Assembly (NCBI GenBank): GCA_918807975.1
Contig: OU964921.1
Location: forward strand, 7,969,498 to 8,033,497
Reading direction: 5' to 3'
Source of the DNA: Aplidium turbinatum
Lineage: Eukaryota > Chordata > Ascidiacea > Aplousobranchia > Polyclinidae
Length of the DNA: 64,000 nucleotides
Each line of letters starts with the position of its first letter. The first letter of the stretch is position 1. The notes beneath the pieces are model-generated. The model was not told where the DNA came from, did no database searches, and was given only the letters and a program-made list of their open reading frames with translations. A program made the translations under genes and the position numbers. Positions 40,880-52,674 of this stretch are shown here, in pieces.

Positions 40880-42335
40880 GATTTCGCTTTGTTATTTTAG
40901 TCTTTTGTCGAAACGAAAAATCGCTTTCACACAATAAGATTATACTATCGTCTGTTTAGTCGGCAGTAATTGCACTTATCGCACTGTTTCTTGTCCAGAT
41001 CCTACTATTAAGAAGTCCATGACAAAGCTCTATAACTTAGAAGAATGTGTCTCCTCTTTTCTGTGTATTTACAAAGTCAAAGGAACGCTTGATACTTAAA
41101 CTAGATCACTTTTACACTACAGCAACAACTTTAAGGGTTATAAAAACAAGATACCCGCCGGCTGCGAACCAACAGCAGTGTATCTACTAGATGTAACGTG
41201 AAACTTACGTCATAATAACTCAATGGGCCTCGTTATGTCGGAGGTAATGGCCACACACGGCACACGTCTTAGCTTTCATTTACCTGAATTGTTGCGTTTT
41301 CACCGTGTGGAAGGCTTGCGGTGTCATTCCTTACCAGGTCTGGTCGTTCTTGTTCTCTGTAAAGTTGCATAAATACACCATGATAGAAAAAAAGCGAAGC
41401 AATTATTGTAGTAAATTCCTACTTATAAAATTTTTCTGATGCAATTCGCAAACATGTAATCTTTAAAACTTAAGTTTTAAGTATTATGCTCCTCGGTTTG
41501 ATGTTGGTCGAGTGACCGCAAAATTGAATCCTAAAGGTTAGAAATAACAATGTTTTGTTTCTTGATTGAGATAGGCCTACAATGATTTTGATTCGTGCTC
41601 TTCAATGCTGCATGGCTGCATCTATTATAGGTTTGATATACATTGTTCTCCGGAGCTTTACAAGACAAAGTTTCAGCACAGCCAAGTAGAGACGCACAAG
41701 AATAGGCTACTTTGTATTACTGTAATGTCCTGAATCAATTCAACCAATACTTCTGTGCTAAAAGTCTCATTTTAATTCTTAAAATTCCAATACATTAGTA
41801 TTAAACTTTAGCACTTTATCCACTTGTGCTGCATTTATCAGTACCAATGAATGCCAAAAGCAGCGTAGGCTACCGTTTATCGTGAAATCATGACTAAGTA
41901 AACATTGCCCAATAAATTAATCTAACAGCATATTAATTGCAATTAGTTTCGAGAAGGATTTTTTGCGTATGCTGTAGGGGTAGGCCACTTAGTTTTATTG
42001 TGTTATTCAATCCAAAATTGCTAAGAAAGTTTTCTTCTAGGCCTAAAGGGGACACGGGAGCCTAAACAAACGCATGGTAGAGTGGTAGACGTTAACGTCA
42101 AGGACTGAAATCGATGTATGAAGCTAGTTCTATGGATGAATACACTTTTCGAGGACTTGACGTTTAACAAAGTTGAAGCAATATCTGGGGCGGAACTTTT
42201 ACGATATTCTTTGAGAATTTGGAAGTTTATTGGTTTGCAGAAACGCAGCTGATGAAGTATGGAAAATATTAACATTTTCTTGCTTGCGGTAGGCAGTCTA
42301 AAGTTGTAGTTTCAAGGTTTGTTTAATTGGTTTAA
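40880..42335. other. No gene recognised
   Basis: AT-rich sequence without supported exons or terminal repeats. GACGTTAACGTC, a 12-bp palindrome, lies at about 42088-42099. Confidence 0.35.
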
Positions 42336-42339
42336 ATCT

Positions 42340-42790
42340 TTATTTTCGGACTGAGAAAGCCTCTGGTGAGCTTTTCCTGGCAGTTCCGCATGCTCGAAGA
42401 GGCTTTAAATCACTGGAGCAGGCCCGTTGCTGATATTGGCAGAGTGAAGTTTCCGATTGTCGCAGTGATCATTCATCATTTTTTATATTTTTTGTCATTA
42501 ACGCGTCCAGGACGAAAAAGATACTAACTAGCCTACAAAAATCGATATAAACCTAGGCTACCAACACGTTAATGAACGGGAAAAGGTGGCAAAACTATGA
42601 AAGGTTTGAAACGTGCCTGAATGGAAAATCATCTAGTAGGCTATATGTCAGTAGTTAGCACGGCCACAAATGTTGTCTGTGAATTATTCCATTCACTAAC
42701 TGCCGCTGAATGGAGAGTACAACATTATGCGTCGTTCAAGCGCACACCCCAAGCGTCAAAGCAGCACCATCTGATGATAAACTCTTTTCG
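42340..42790 (-). repeat. SINE family B copy with an internal insertion
   Basis: The tail part (42345-42475: TTATTTTCGGACTGAGAAAGCC, reverse of the family end) and the head-proximal part (42670-42765: ATTATTCCATTCACTAACTG, AAGCGCACACCCCAAGCG) are separated by about 190 bp of unrelated sequence not present in other copies. Confidence 0.65.
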
Positions 42791-42842
42791 CGCACAGATT
42801 CGAGTGCCCAACGGGGCAGACAAGGTTGCTGAAATGCTAACA

Positions 42843-43056
42843 CAGGCAATTTTGCAAGTTGGTGAGTAAAATTGGACCTAGCAATCAAGATGGTGTGAAT
42901 ATTTATGACAGTGCTACTCATACTTACGCCGTGATTTCCTGCACAAAAGTGCTGGCAGAGCCCAATGGTGATGAAGAGGGTGCATTTGTTGAATTATTGT
43001 CATCAGGTGGCTTCAGCGGGTATTTGCTGGTTGAAGGTGTTGATTCATTATGTTGA
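42843..43056 (+). other. Unidentified short reading frame
   Basis: A 65-codon open stretch from 42859 (SNQDGVNIYDSATHTYAVIS, LAEPNGDEEGAFVELLSSGG) has protein-like composition. No family recognised and no splice partners found; it could be a lone exon or chance. Confidence 0.2.
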
Positions 43057-43198
43057 GGCATTTTTCAAAGTTAACCTTTGCTTTTGTTTCAAAAGGTTTT
43101 ACGTAAGTGAAATAAACAAACAATTTCGATGAGCTGAACAGGACTAAACGAAAAACAATAGTTATCAAAGAGAAAATTAAAACTGACACTCCAACTTG

Positions 43199-43355
43199 TT
43201 AACCCTTTCCTTCCCAGCGTTGCCGTTCGGCAACACTAAATAAAATAAACAAACAAAAAAAAAATTTCATTTTTTTTTGAAGTCATTACTACCCCATGAG
43301 AACTTTAGAAAAATTTTCTCGCCACGGGAAAATAATTCGGGAAGGAAAGGGTTAA
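43199..43355. mobile_element. piggyBac-type MITE with TTAA ends
   Basis: TTAACCCTTTCCTTCCC at the left and GGGAAGGAAAGGGTTAA at the right are perfect inverted repeats with TTAA at both borders (43199-43202, 43352-43355), enclosing 149 bp. TTAA duplication and CCC start are diagnostic of piggyBac. Confidence 0.85.
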
Positions 43356-43894
43356 ATTAGGATGATGGATTAATTACACAACAAGACAATAGTTTCTGAC
43401 ATTACATTGGAAAACAATGACCTGAAAGGACCAAAGGGACGAAGAATGGTATACGAATTGTAAGAAGAATGAATGCATTGTTCTAGAAAATTTCGTTTTG
43501 TTCTTACAACAAAATAAATACAGTTACAACGGGGATATTTATAACTACGGGAATGGAAACTTTTTTCAGTGCTATACATCAGTAAGATCAACATATTACG
43601 ATGACTACAGAAGAATTATTAAAATGACACACTGTTTGTATCAACAGTTAATGTGGTGGTTGAGCTTGCTTTTCCTCTGACAATGTCTTAATTGCTGGTT
43701 TGGTGGTGGAAAGAGCAAGCCACATGTTATATTGAATATCGAAGACACTGCGCTGCTTTAATTGTCTTCAGAAGTAACATTGTTGAAAACCCACATATTT
43801 GGGCAATATAAACTAGTATTTTTATTAAATTTTAAGTTATTTCTTTGTTATATAGTGTTGGAGTGGACTTAGAGATGATAAACTAAAAAATTAT

Positions 43895-43985
43895 CATCTT
43901 TCAAGTGTTTCTATGGCCCCCTTGATAAACGCTCATGGCCCACTAGGGGGCCATGGCTCCCAGGTTGGTAACCCCTGCTTTAGTG
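43895..43985. mobile_element. hAT terminal fragment
   Basis: GGTTGGTAACCCCTGC at about 43962-43977, next to GGGGGCCATGGCTCCC, reads in reverse as CAGGGGTTACCAACC, a hAT end. Partner not found. Confidence 0.55.
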
Positions 43986-44483
43986 GGAATAAACAATACC
44001 AAGAGTGCCTTTTTTTAAATAACTTAGAAGTTTTTATTTGAACAAGACTATACTGAAGAAGCCACACTTGTGTGGCCAAAGCTCTATAAATAAATTGATT
44101 TTTCTGATTTAGTGTGATACTGTCTACTTTGCTTTTGAATAGGTCTATTTTTTCAGATTTGGTTGCTTTTTAGAAAATCTTACGTTACCCTGTAAAAGTT
44201 TCTACAAATAGTCTATAGGTCTATGTTTAAACTTTTTTCAACTTATAAGCTAAGTGGTAGCTTAAATCTTAATTTTTGATATCTCTTAACATGTTGAGGC
44301 CCTAGACTTCAGCCTTTTCCGTCTAAACTCAGGCACTGCTTTTATTCCACAAGAAAGTGTTCACAAAACGAACTAACAAAAAATTCTAAAACACCCAAGT
44401 TGTCACCAAAACGACACGTAGCCTATCTATCATCATTTTCGAATGACGCAATTTATGAAATGAAGGATGTAATCCAAGGGCGT

Positions 44484-44580
44484 GCCGTATACCAGTGTTT
44501 CTCAATTATTTTTTTAATCGCACTTGTAGACCTCTGAAAATGTAGTGGCACACCAGGCAAGCAAAGCGATTGCGAATTTT
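44484..44580 (+). mobile_element. hAT terminal fragment
   Basis: CAGTGTTTCTCAATTA at 44492 followed by GTAGTGGCACACCAGGC looks like a hAT 5' end. No inverted partner was found within several kilobases. Confidence 0.4.
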
Positions 44581-44734
44581 TTTTGACTCTACTGGTATTT
44601 TTTTTCAATTGCTAGCAAGTTTTATATCATAGGCATGAGTGTAGGAGCTGGGTGTATAGAGGATGCGATCGCACCCCCAAAACTTTTGATTTGTCCATAA
44701 TTCGAGAAAAATTGCAAAAACTTTAGGCAGAAAG

Positions 44735-44830
44735 ACACAGCCACACGCTCTTCAGCGGTGGCGAAACAGGCGCCCTATCGAATGTCCAACCCACTGAGCT
44801 ATGCAGCAGGTGGTGAGCAGTCGAATCTCT
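44735..44830 (-). repeat. tRNA-derived SINE head
   Basis: Reverse strand has GCATAGCTCAGTGGGTTGGA (A box) and TTTCGCCACCGCTGAAGAG (B-box-like GTTTCGCCACC) at tRNA spacing. The position of A and B boxes fits a SINE head; a working tRNA is unlikely given weak arms. Confidence 0.45.
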
Positions 44831-45004
44831 CAGTGAGGAAGATTCATAACAATGAAAGCTTAATGTAGCCTACTCATTTTGCAACCAATCATGAGACCAG
44901 AGCATGCTATGTAGTTTGCCAAAAAATTTCGTAAACGATTGTTGTCGCGACGCCTATTTTGATTTTGTTTTCATGAAGCTATCACAGAATTATTACTGCA
45001 GCAT

Positions 45005-45060
45005 ACAGTGGCGGATCTAGAAAAAAATTGGAGGAGCATCAGAGATTTCAAAAAACAAAA
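45005..45060 (+). mobile_element. hAT terminal fragment
   Basis: CAGTGGCGGATCTAGAAAAA at 45007 is a typical hAT MITE start. Its partner was not found. Confidence 0.4.
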
Positions 45061-46399
45061 ATTCGCACGTTAAAACAAACAATCGGTTTGGCCTTAAAAG
45101 GGTAATATTTTATCAGGAAGTCTAGAGGCTTGCCCCCAGAACACTTTATCATTGTTTTAATGCTTTTTGTGCATTTTTAGGTCAAATAATATCTTGATGT
45201 TTTTTTTATCAAGACACACACCTTGTGTTTGACTAAATGCGTCAACTTGAAACTTGTTTTGTATAGAACTTTGAGTGACAAATTTTGGTTTAAATTTAAG
45301 GATGCGCTTTGAATCTTTCTTCCACAATCACAGAATGATTTATTTGTTGAAGTTTTTCCATTGGATTGAGAAAGCGAAAAAGATTTTCCAAAATGTAAAA
45401 CATTTACACGTTTTTCTAAATTGAGGGATACGTGACCATTGACCAAGTGCCCCTCAATGGATGCAATACTGGCAGCATGTCATGTTGCAAATCTACTCAA
45501 AGAAGCTAGCAGTTTAAAAAATTGTTTAGGCTACTACAAATAAAAACAAAATGCAATAACAATAAAAAAGTTTGTTTTTGGTGCAAGACTCCAAGCATTC
45601 ATGTCGTATCTAATTGTTAGGCTATGTCGTTTTTGTCGTGTGTGCCGCTGAGGCCGATAGTCTGTCCTTTTACCACCTCAGATTCACGATGTTCCCGGAC
45701 TACATTGGAAGGCTACTAGAGAGAAGCCAGTCTTTGGTTACATCATCCAGGATACGCAGACCTTCTATTGCGTTGGGTGGCTTGAAGATGGTAAAATCGC
45801 TGATGATGCGGTCTTCGGACTGTTTCTCAGCATCACATTTACAAGAAGAATAAGCTGTTTTCTGTTAGTGCATGATTGAACGGAAAAGTCGGACGCCGTA
45901 CGGAGACGGTTGAGGCGCACCCATGCCTGTCTCTGTATTGTCAGGCCGATGGAACGATTGTCGTAGTCGGGAATGAACGAATGGAGTCTGGTAGTATTTG
46001 ATTTCTATTCAGATTTCCATTTATAGTCTGCCCAATTAGCCACCGAGATGTTTTGTCTATTAACTTTGTTGATCAAAAGTTAAGCGGCTGGAACTAATGG
46101 GTGTCTTGATTTTAGTTGATAGGGATGCTCATTTGAAGCAGATGCTTGAAGTGGAGAAAGTGGTTGGGCTCTAATGCCTGTTGACCGAGAGACATAGTGG
46201 CTTCTTGCAGACGAAGCTCAGCAAGAAGCCCAGCAGATATAAGGAGGTTGTCAAATGTTGTGGGACGAAGGCATCCGGTCACTGTGATCAGGGCGCTGTT
46301 TATGGCAGTGTTGATGTTGTATCAGTGAGCACTACGCCACCAAACAGGCTCACAGTACTCTGCTGAAGGCTATACAAGGACTAGGGCTTCTATGCGTAA

Positions 46400-49192
46400 T
46401 AGGGTGTACCATTTTGCAAAAAGTTTTTAGAAATTAGTGCGGCTATGTATTACGGGTTTCCGCTTCTGTTAAAAAGTATTTTGGTAGAGTTTCAGAATTT
46501 TCCCGCCAAAACTGTGGTTCTGCCGCCATTTTGAAAAAGTGGCGGCCATGTAAGATATCATGAAAATCTACAGCCTTAAACTGGCGTAATGTGATCATAT
46601 GATATGTCGATTACGGGGTTTTTGGGGTCACAGAACACGAATTTGGAGTCAAAAATACTCTACGAGAACAATTTTGGAAAGTGAAATTTTATCACTTGAA
46701 ATTTATGGTGAAATTCTACAGACATGGACACAACCTGACCAAGAATACCTCATCCCAGAATGAATAATCTTTAAATATTGTCAAACTTTTGAAATAACAA
46801 CACGATTCATTTACAAACAAATTGAGTTAATCACTCTCAAACATGATCCATCCCGGTTTCTTCAGTCTTGATTGATTTCACTTCCCAGTATTTCATCAAC
46901 GCAACAGCCTACCACAGTTATGCAAACACTCATTTCACTGAATTCTTCATGCATTTCTTTAACAATTGAGTTTGGCTAAGGTAGCTTTTTTGTAATCTGA
47001 GAACTGTTCTCTGTGCCTTTGCACGACAAGAAAGATAGCTTGCCGGTGGCTCTTGTCAGAACACTTGTCCATAAAATCAGTGATTAGCACAACCCCGCGT
47101 TCCGCAATAGTTGACCACCCTTGACCACCGTTGACCACCCTTACGTTTAAAACAAATTTGTTTAGTTTCTTATAGCCTAATTACTGAATTTTTTCCATTC
47201 TGATACTGGTATTTGTTCAGGGTATTTGTTGCCACTCTTTATCAGTAAGTTCCGAATTGCTTTCCCAATTGCTGCCTCCAGCAATGTACAAGCACCTTGC
47301 CACTTCCCTGAATTGGCGGCAGTCGTATCAAACACCGGCACCTTTCACTCTCCAGTCTTCCACCAACTTTATTACGGCCTGTTTCTGAAATGATCCGGTG
47401 CCGTCTGGTAGCTCAGGCACCCCCAGCAGCTGCTTTATTTCTGCATTTCCTTCATCATCAAAACTAACGCCAGACACATATACACAGCACTGTTTTGATG
47501 AAACATTTCCTCTCATTTTCAGAATGTTACAGTCCCAGTGAATTATTGCCAAATCAGAGGCCTGGAACTCATTTCTGACATTTTGGGAATGAGAGGACCT
47601 AGTCTTATTAGCCAGTCTATGAGCTGTTGTGACTGAGATATTAGTATCTTCGACTTGTATGCCGGACGCTTGAACTGCAGCAGCCACGAACATTGTTCTT
47701 TGCCTATAATTGCTGAATCCAAGTCGACCAGATGTTAAAGCTGTAGGCGACATAATATCCATTTTCTTTCTCTTCTTTGCAGGAGTTTTCCTGTTGTCAC
47801 TGTCACTTTCTGTTTCTTCATCTGTACTTAAGTCCAACTTTACTGTTTTCAGATTGTCAGCAACATCGTCTTTCTGTTTCCTTTCACAAGCTGCGCTGTG
47901 TCGTTTTTCTTTAGCTGTCCCGTCTTTTCTACAGAGCATCTCTGCCTAATGCGCAACCTACTTGATCTCGCTGGAGCTGATTTTTCAGATGTTCCAGATC
48001 TGTCTCCCAGTCAATGATACCAGAATGCATGAGAATTGACCAAGTAGTCTTACAAATATCCAGAGGATCCTTGAGATTTTCTTCCATATCATGGAAACGT
48101 TTTTTAAATGAATCACTATTATTCCTCTCCCGCCTGGAATCAAGTTCTACAGTAGTTGATACCAAGTTTCATACAAATTCTTCAGATGTCGGTCTATATC
48201 CGAATTTTTAACAATAACCTTACACGATTCTTTCTCTGTTCAGACTGTTTCTCGTTTTGCTTGCCAAATCCACGCTAAAATGATGTTTCCATGCCTGGCG
48301 AATTTCCTCCCTTGCTATCACGATGGATTGGTTGATCGGTCTGTGACTTTCGTCTCTGAGGAACAACAGCCTAGCAAGAACGTCAGAGCTTTTAGGAAGC
48401 TTAGAAACACCTAGTCTTTGCTAGTGTTCCCAATGAGGAAGTACTTTCTTTTTGGTCTTTGTGCCAATGACCGGTATGCTTCACCAGCCGTCTCATTCAG
48501 TGGCATAACGGATCTGAATCTTGTAACTTGCGTACGATCACTAGCTATACTCTTCGAGTCAATGTAGCTAATGATGATCTTCGTCGTGTAGACGTACAGC
48601 ATTTACTCAGTTGGGACAGTTCACTTCGGTTTTTCGAACCTTTTGGTCTGCCGTCCATTAGTTAGTGAATAGGTAGGTTAGTAACTAAGTAGGCTACAGG
48701 CTACTGTAGACTAGTTAGTAGGTTTTCATCGGATGTGAAAGTACACGAGAAAGTACATGCTAATTTTCCCCTCATGCAGATTGATATAATCACACCGACT
48801 AGAAAAGTTTATGCATACATGCATTTCAAGGTTAAAATGACAATAAGATGCTCTTTTTTTGTAAATCTGCAGTCCAAAACAGTGTGGTCACATCTATATG
48901 TCAAAATTTACTTTACAAATTTGTTGCCGTAGAGCATTTTTGACTCCAAATTCGTGTTCTGCGACCCCAAAAACCCCGTAATCGACATATTATATGATCA
49001 CATTACGCTAGTTCAAGGCTGTAGATTTTCATAATATGTTATCTGGCCGCCATTTTTTCAAAATGGCGGCAGAACCACAGTTTTGGCGGGAAAATTCTGA
49101 AACTCTACCAAAATACTTTTTAACAGAAGTGGAAACCCGTAATACATAGCCGCACAAATTTCTAAAAACTTTTTGAAAAATGGTACACCCTA
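46400..49192 (-). mobile_element. DNA transposon with about 275-bp terminal inverted repeats, superfamily unresolved
   Basis: 2793 bp from TAGGGTGTACCATTTTGC to GGTACACCCTA, flanked by ATGCGTAA (46392-46399, 49193-49200). The inverted repeats run about 46400-46675 and 48918-49192 and are about 90% or more alike by eye, with shared TTTTCCCGCCAAAACTGTGG and ATTACGGGGTTTTTGGGGTC. It interrupts a LINE cleanly. The 8-bp duplication excludes mariner and piggyBac; hAT, P, Merlin, MULE-like and KDZ groups remain possible. A broken transposase-like gene lies on the minus strand. Confidence 0.85.
47218..48602 (-). pseudogene. Transposase-like gene of the long-TIR element
   Basis: Minus-strand reading, 5' to 3': SVMPLNETAGEAYRSLAQRP (48510), ICKTTWSILMHSGIIDWETD (48060), then a lysine- and acid-rich region (STDEETESDSDNRKTPAKKR, 47820), TALTSGRLGFSNYRQRTMFV, DLAIIHWDCNILK and LLGVPELPDGTGSFQKQAVI. 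A one-base frame change near 47338 separates this from VFDTTAANSGKWQGACTLLE. The HWDxxxL, LPxGTG and FDTTxxNxG series matches a multicopy family of invertebrate proteins I know from general experience but cannot name; FDTT could hold a catalytic Asp of an RNase H-like fold. Another frame change lies near 47935. The C-terminal half of the protein is missing, so the copy is internally deleted. Confidence 0.6.
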
Positions 49193-49727
49193 ATGCGTAA
49201 TGTGTCGCTTACTCGCTCCCCAGCTTGAGCCTGTCATGCTCTTGAATAGCGCAGCGTGCGATGATAGTTTCTTGTGCAGTGGCATGGCAGCGGTACGTGA
49301 GCGACCTGTCTGATGTCACCCCGAGGCAGGACCGTGTTAACTGCCTCCCGGCCGGAAGGCAAAATTTTCCCACAAACTTTCTGTTGCATTTGCATATTTC
49401 TGTAAGTGTAGCCATATAAGTTACCGCGCGCGGTAACGGTCTTACGGACCCATTCATTTTTTCACGAGGTTTTCGAAGTCAGCAGCCAAGTTTTGCCCTC
49501 CAGGTCTAAATCTAAACATTGAACTTGAAAAAAACGAAGCCTGGAGAGTGGAGACACACCTAGTCAAGTCACGTATAAAAAAGTTGAGAAAAGAAATTGA
49601 TTTTATGGTCACTCTAAAAGTAAGATTTTCGGAATTGATTAAGAATTAACACTAACCCATTATCCCTAACCCTACTTTTTTTTAAAAGCTTTTGTGCAAA
49701 AATTAATTTAAGGAAAAAAAGACTTCG

Positions 49728-49803
49728 ATGGGCGTCGAACCGTCGTTCTCACGAACATTAAGCAGACGATGAAACAGTTGAACTAAACTTGCCAACGAAA
49801 AAA
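49728..49803 (-). repeat. tRNA-like sequence
   Basis: Reverse strand shows GTTTAGTTCAACTGTTTCA and GACGGTTCGACGCCC (B box GGTTCGACGCC), spaced as in a tRNA of about 73 nt. The A box is degenerate. It is more likely a tRNA pseudogene or SINE head. Confidence 0.4.
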
Positions 49804-49842
49804 ATGTTTGCATTCACACGGTATTAATACAAACGCTATGCG

Positions 49843-50440
49843 CAGGGCAGGATTAACCATTTGGCTAATAAGGCTATAGCTTTAGGCCCTGGAAAAATTC
49901 GGCCCTAAATTTTTTTAAGGTTAAATTTTTGTAAGGCTGATAGTGGTTGGTTGGTTTTTGAATCTTTATCCTCGGACTGACAAAGCCTTGATAGGTTACT
50001 CCTGGTAGTTTCGCATAGTTGTAGAGGCTCTTGACGTAGGACCGGTTACCGAGATTTACAGAGTGAAGTTTTCCGATTGTTGAAGTCTTGTTGCTGGGGA
50101 ATTATTCCATTCACTAGGTGCCGCTGAATGGAAAGCAGTCCTGAAATGCGTTGCTCAAGCGCACACCCTGAGGATCGAACAGCGCCGCGTGATCTTGAGC
50201 CGGGCGCGTAATCACTGAGCTAACGTAGCGAACCGTGATACAGATCCAGTACAGTAGCCTGCAGTTTTTGCTTAAAAACTGAGTTGATTCAATTCGTATG
50301 AAAAGCCCATTCCCAAAACCACGCAGGTGCCACTTTTACCGAAATTGAGTTTAGTGTCATTATAGTTTGTTTTGGTTTGCAAAATTAGACCCTTCTCTAG
50401 TAAACAGGCTTAGGCCTACAGTACCTTTAATCCGGCCCTG
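49843..50440. mobile_element. hAT MITE, CAGGGC[A/C]GGATTAA termini, hosting a SINE
   Basis: Left CAGGGCAGGATTAACC and right TTTAATCCGGCCCTG are inverted; flanks GCTATGCG and GATATGCG (7 of 8). GGCCCTGGAAAAATTCGGCC near the left end is a typical sub-terminal duplication. The interior is a SINE-B copy. Confidence 0.8.
49950..50232 (-). repeat. SINE family B, most complete copy
   Basis: Read in reverse: tRNA-like head GTTAGCTCAGTGATTACGCG (A box) and GTTCGATCCTCAGGGTG (B box), then TGCGCTTGAGCAACGC, ATTCAGCGGCACCTAGTGAA, CGGAAAACTTCACTCTGTAA, AAGAGCCTCTACAACTATGC and TCAGTCCGAGGATAAAGATT. About 280 bp; it defines the family used for the other fragments. Confidence 0.8.
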
Positions 50441-50643
50441 GATATGCGAAGTAACCGACAGATAAATTTACCGCACGGAGTAACCAGTAATGGCTTAAAA
50501 AGAAAGCTCTTGGAAAAAAAAATTCACGGCTGTTTTTGGGACTCACTCATTTAAATTTGCATAATGTTTTTTGGCTATTTTAAAAAGCTCAATATAATCA
50601 GTAGCTTAAATCACGCAAAGCCTTATTTACTGCTTCTCAAACC

Positions 50644-51500
50644 CAGGGCCATTGACAGGATTTCTCGGGCCCGGTAGTCTACCAGTTTATTTTCGGGCCC
50701 CCTTCATCGACAAGGTTATGAATATAAATTTTGCGTACAAACTTTTATTGATGTCGTTTAAGCATGGGTATTTAACAAATCTTGCCCAATCTTAATATTT
50801 CTTGAACCGCAAAACTTACTATCTTTATTTAGCGGTTGCTTTTTTGAACTTTTATTTGTTACATGGCGCTAGAATATTACTTCCCGATTCCATTGATTTT
50901 TCATTGGTCAATGGTCATCCTAAGTTCACTAGAAGAAAATTTACAGCACTGCAGACAGTCAGAGAGTTTTCAATTTGATTTAAGAAAGGTGTTTGGGCCT
51001 AGGTCAAACATTTGCTGATTGCTGCAATCTGAAAAGCGGTTTTGGTCTAATTTTAAGTGCAGAAATATGGATAGCAATCTTCTTACCTGTGCCATTTTCA
51101 GTTTTTGAGTTTAAACAAATAGGGTATTAACTTGTTTATTTTGAAATTAGTGTTTCGGGTAATATTCGTGGTTAGGGAAGCACAATAGGCTACTAGACTA
51201 AATTCTTATTTAACTATTTGGTGGCTAATTGTGGCTATTTTACGTGGCTATTTTACCACCAGAGGCTATTTTACCACCAGAAAGCTGAAGTGTGCGCGGT
51301 ACCCAGAAGGGGACCCGGTACGTTACCATCTGACTGGTGAAATGGCTGTTTTAACCTCTAATTGTAATTCCTTTAGATCTGATTATATTAAGATCTTGAT
51401 AATGTTTGAAGTCGCTGGGAATCTTTTAAATCCGGGGCCCCTTAAATATTCCTGGCCCGGGTCCAAAAGTACCACCTAAACCCCCCTGTCAACGCCCCTG
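50644..51500. mobile_element. hAT-type element, CAGGGGCGTTGACAGG termini
   Basis: Left CAGGGCCATTGACAGG and right CCTGTCAACGCCCCTG are inverted; flanks CTCAAACC and ATCAAACC (7 of 8). GGGCCCGG and GGTCCAAAAGTACCACC are sub-terminal. 857 bp and no transposase found. Lone copies of the same end occur at 30736. Confidence 0.8.
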
Positions 51501-51807
51501 ATCAAACCCCCTGCTGGGGATCCACCTCTATCTAGGGGCTCACACATATTTAGCCTAGTTCGTGTAGCGTTTTTCGACTTGTAATTTCACCTCTACGGTT
51601 ACATTTAATATGGATTTTTTTTCCATTTTTGCAAATTGCTTGCTCGACCATATTTTATTCACCTTTTCAGCAATGTTGGGCAATGTGCATGCATTGCTTC
51701 ATAAGTGGACTAAGGGAGTAAAATTTTTCTGTATTTCACCAAAAAACTTATAAAATAATGCAGCCTTACATTCCGAAGTAAACACTGCTCACTCAAGTAG
51801 CCTAGTT

Positions 51808-51880
51808 CAGGGGTGACCAAACTTACTCCTAGGCTGGCCAAATTTGATAATGCGAAAGTGCTGGCAGGCCAACGGCCTCC
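51808..51880 (+). mobile_element. hAT terminal fragment
   Basis: CAGGGGTGACCAAACTTACT followed by CTAGGCTGGCC and TGCTGGCAGGCC. Partner end missing; a LINE piece and an unidentified frame follow. Confidence 0.45.
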
Positions 51881-52124
51881 AGCAATCTCCTTTGTTTAAC
51901 ATATTCAAGTTCATTACATTTACAGAAACACAAAACTACGCAAACCAATTAAATACCGAACGTTTACATAGAGCAAAGGGTGTAGGCGACTTTAGCTGGA
52001 AATATCTGCCTACTTTGAACGTTCTATATACAGTACAGGGTAAATGTTACAATCGAATTTCTTATTAAGAATTTTTGCTAGATTTTGACAAATTTTTGAA
52101 AAGAAAAAAAAATTCGATGAAGAC

Positions 52125-52304
52125 ATGATAAAATCTCTGATCCAGCAAGGCCTAACGATGACAGAAAATTCGACCGCAAATTTGTTGGATTCTCGTGCGG
52201 ACATCGAGTACCAACCTGTTGCTACAAATGCTTCTAATGACTCCGGAGTAAACATTGAGGAGGATCTGGAGGAAGGTGATGAAGATGTGGGACCTCGTGA
52301 CTAG
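52125..52304 (+). other. Unidentified 59-codon acidic reading frame
   Basis: ATG at 52125, TAG at 52302-52304. The protein has a polar N-terminal half (MIKSLIQQGLTMTENSTANL) and a strongly acidic end (GVNIEEDLEEGDEDVGPRD). Composition looks protein-like rather than random AT-rich sequence. No family recognised; probably part of a transposon between the hAT end and the LINE. Confidence 0.3.
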
Positions 52305-52560
52305 CACGACTACTCTCTAGCGGAATGGTTCCAAGTGATGTCGGTAGCCTACGTAAGAGTCCTGTCCAAACTAACACCAAGGTAGACTGGTGTGGGGCTA
52401 AGGGGCAGGATGTTTCCATCGACATTGATGTTCAGCTCACGCTTTGCTTCCTTGTTGTTTAAATGGAAAGCAGTCGACACCGTTTTATATTTACTGAGCT
52501 TGAGTCTCCACTTGTGGATGTAGTCTGACATCTTAGCCATATCTAGGTGCTTGGTACGGT
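52305..52560 (-). mobile_element. LINE reverse transcriptase fragment
   Basis: Minus-strand DYIHKWRLKLSKYKTVSTAF and PTPVYLGVSLDRTLT align with the same region of the LINE at 15849-16960 (YLQNWRLKLSETKT, EPKYLGVTLDRSYT). Only this segment of the element is present. Confidence 0.8.
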
Positions 52561-52674
52561 CCTACTATTCTCACCTCAGCCAAACCAAGGAATAACATAA
52601 ATTGTTTGTTGGTATTGCCCAATTAAAATACGAGTATAGCTATGTGTACAAGTGACAACCCACCGTGTGGTATG

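Larger units (their letters stand above)
45610..49410 (-). mobile_element. LINE fragment, same family as 15849-16960, split by a DNA transposon
   Basis: 45650-46391 is homologous to 15890-16640 (shared GATGTTCCCGGACTACA, GGAAGGCTACTAGAGAG, GACGGTTGAGGCGCAC). The upstream part resumes at 49201-49410, where the minus strand reads CLGVTSDRSLTYRCH. The gap is filled by the element at 46400-49192. Frame breaks are frequent; it is an old copy. Confidence 0.8.

Noticed and set aside
42621-42869. 82-residue open frame
   Set aside because: It overlaps a SINE-B copy in antisense and shows no domain.
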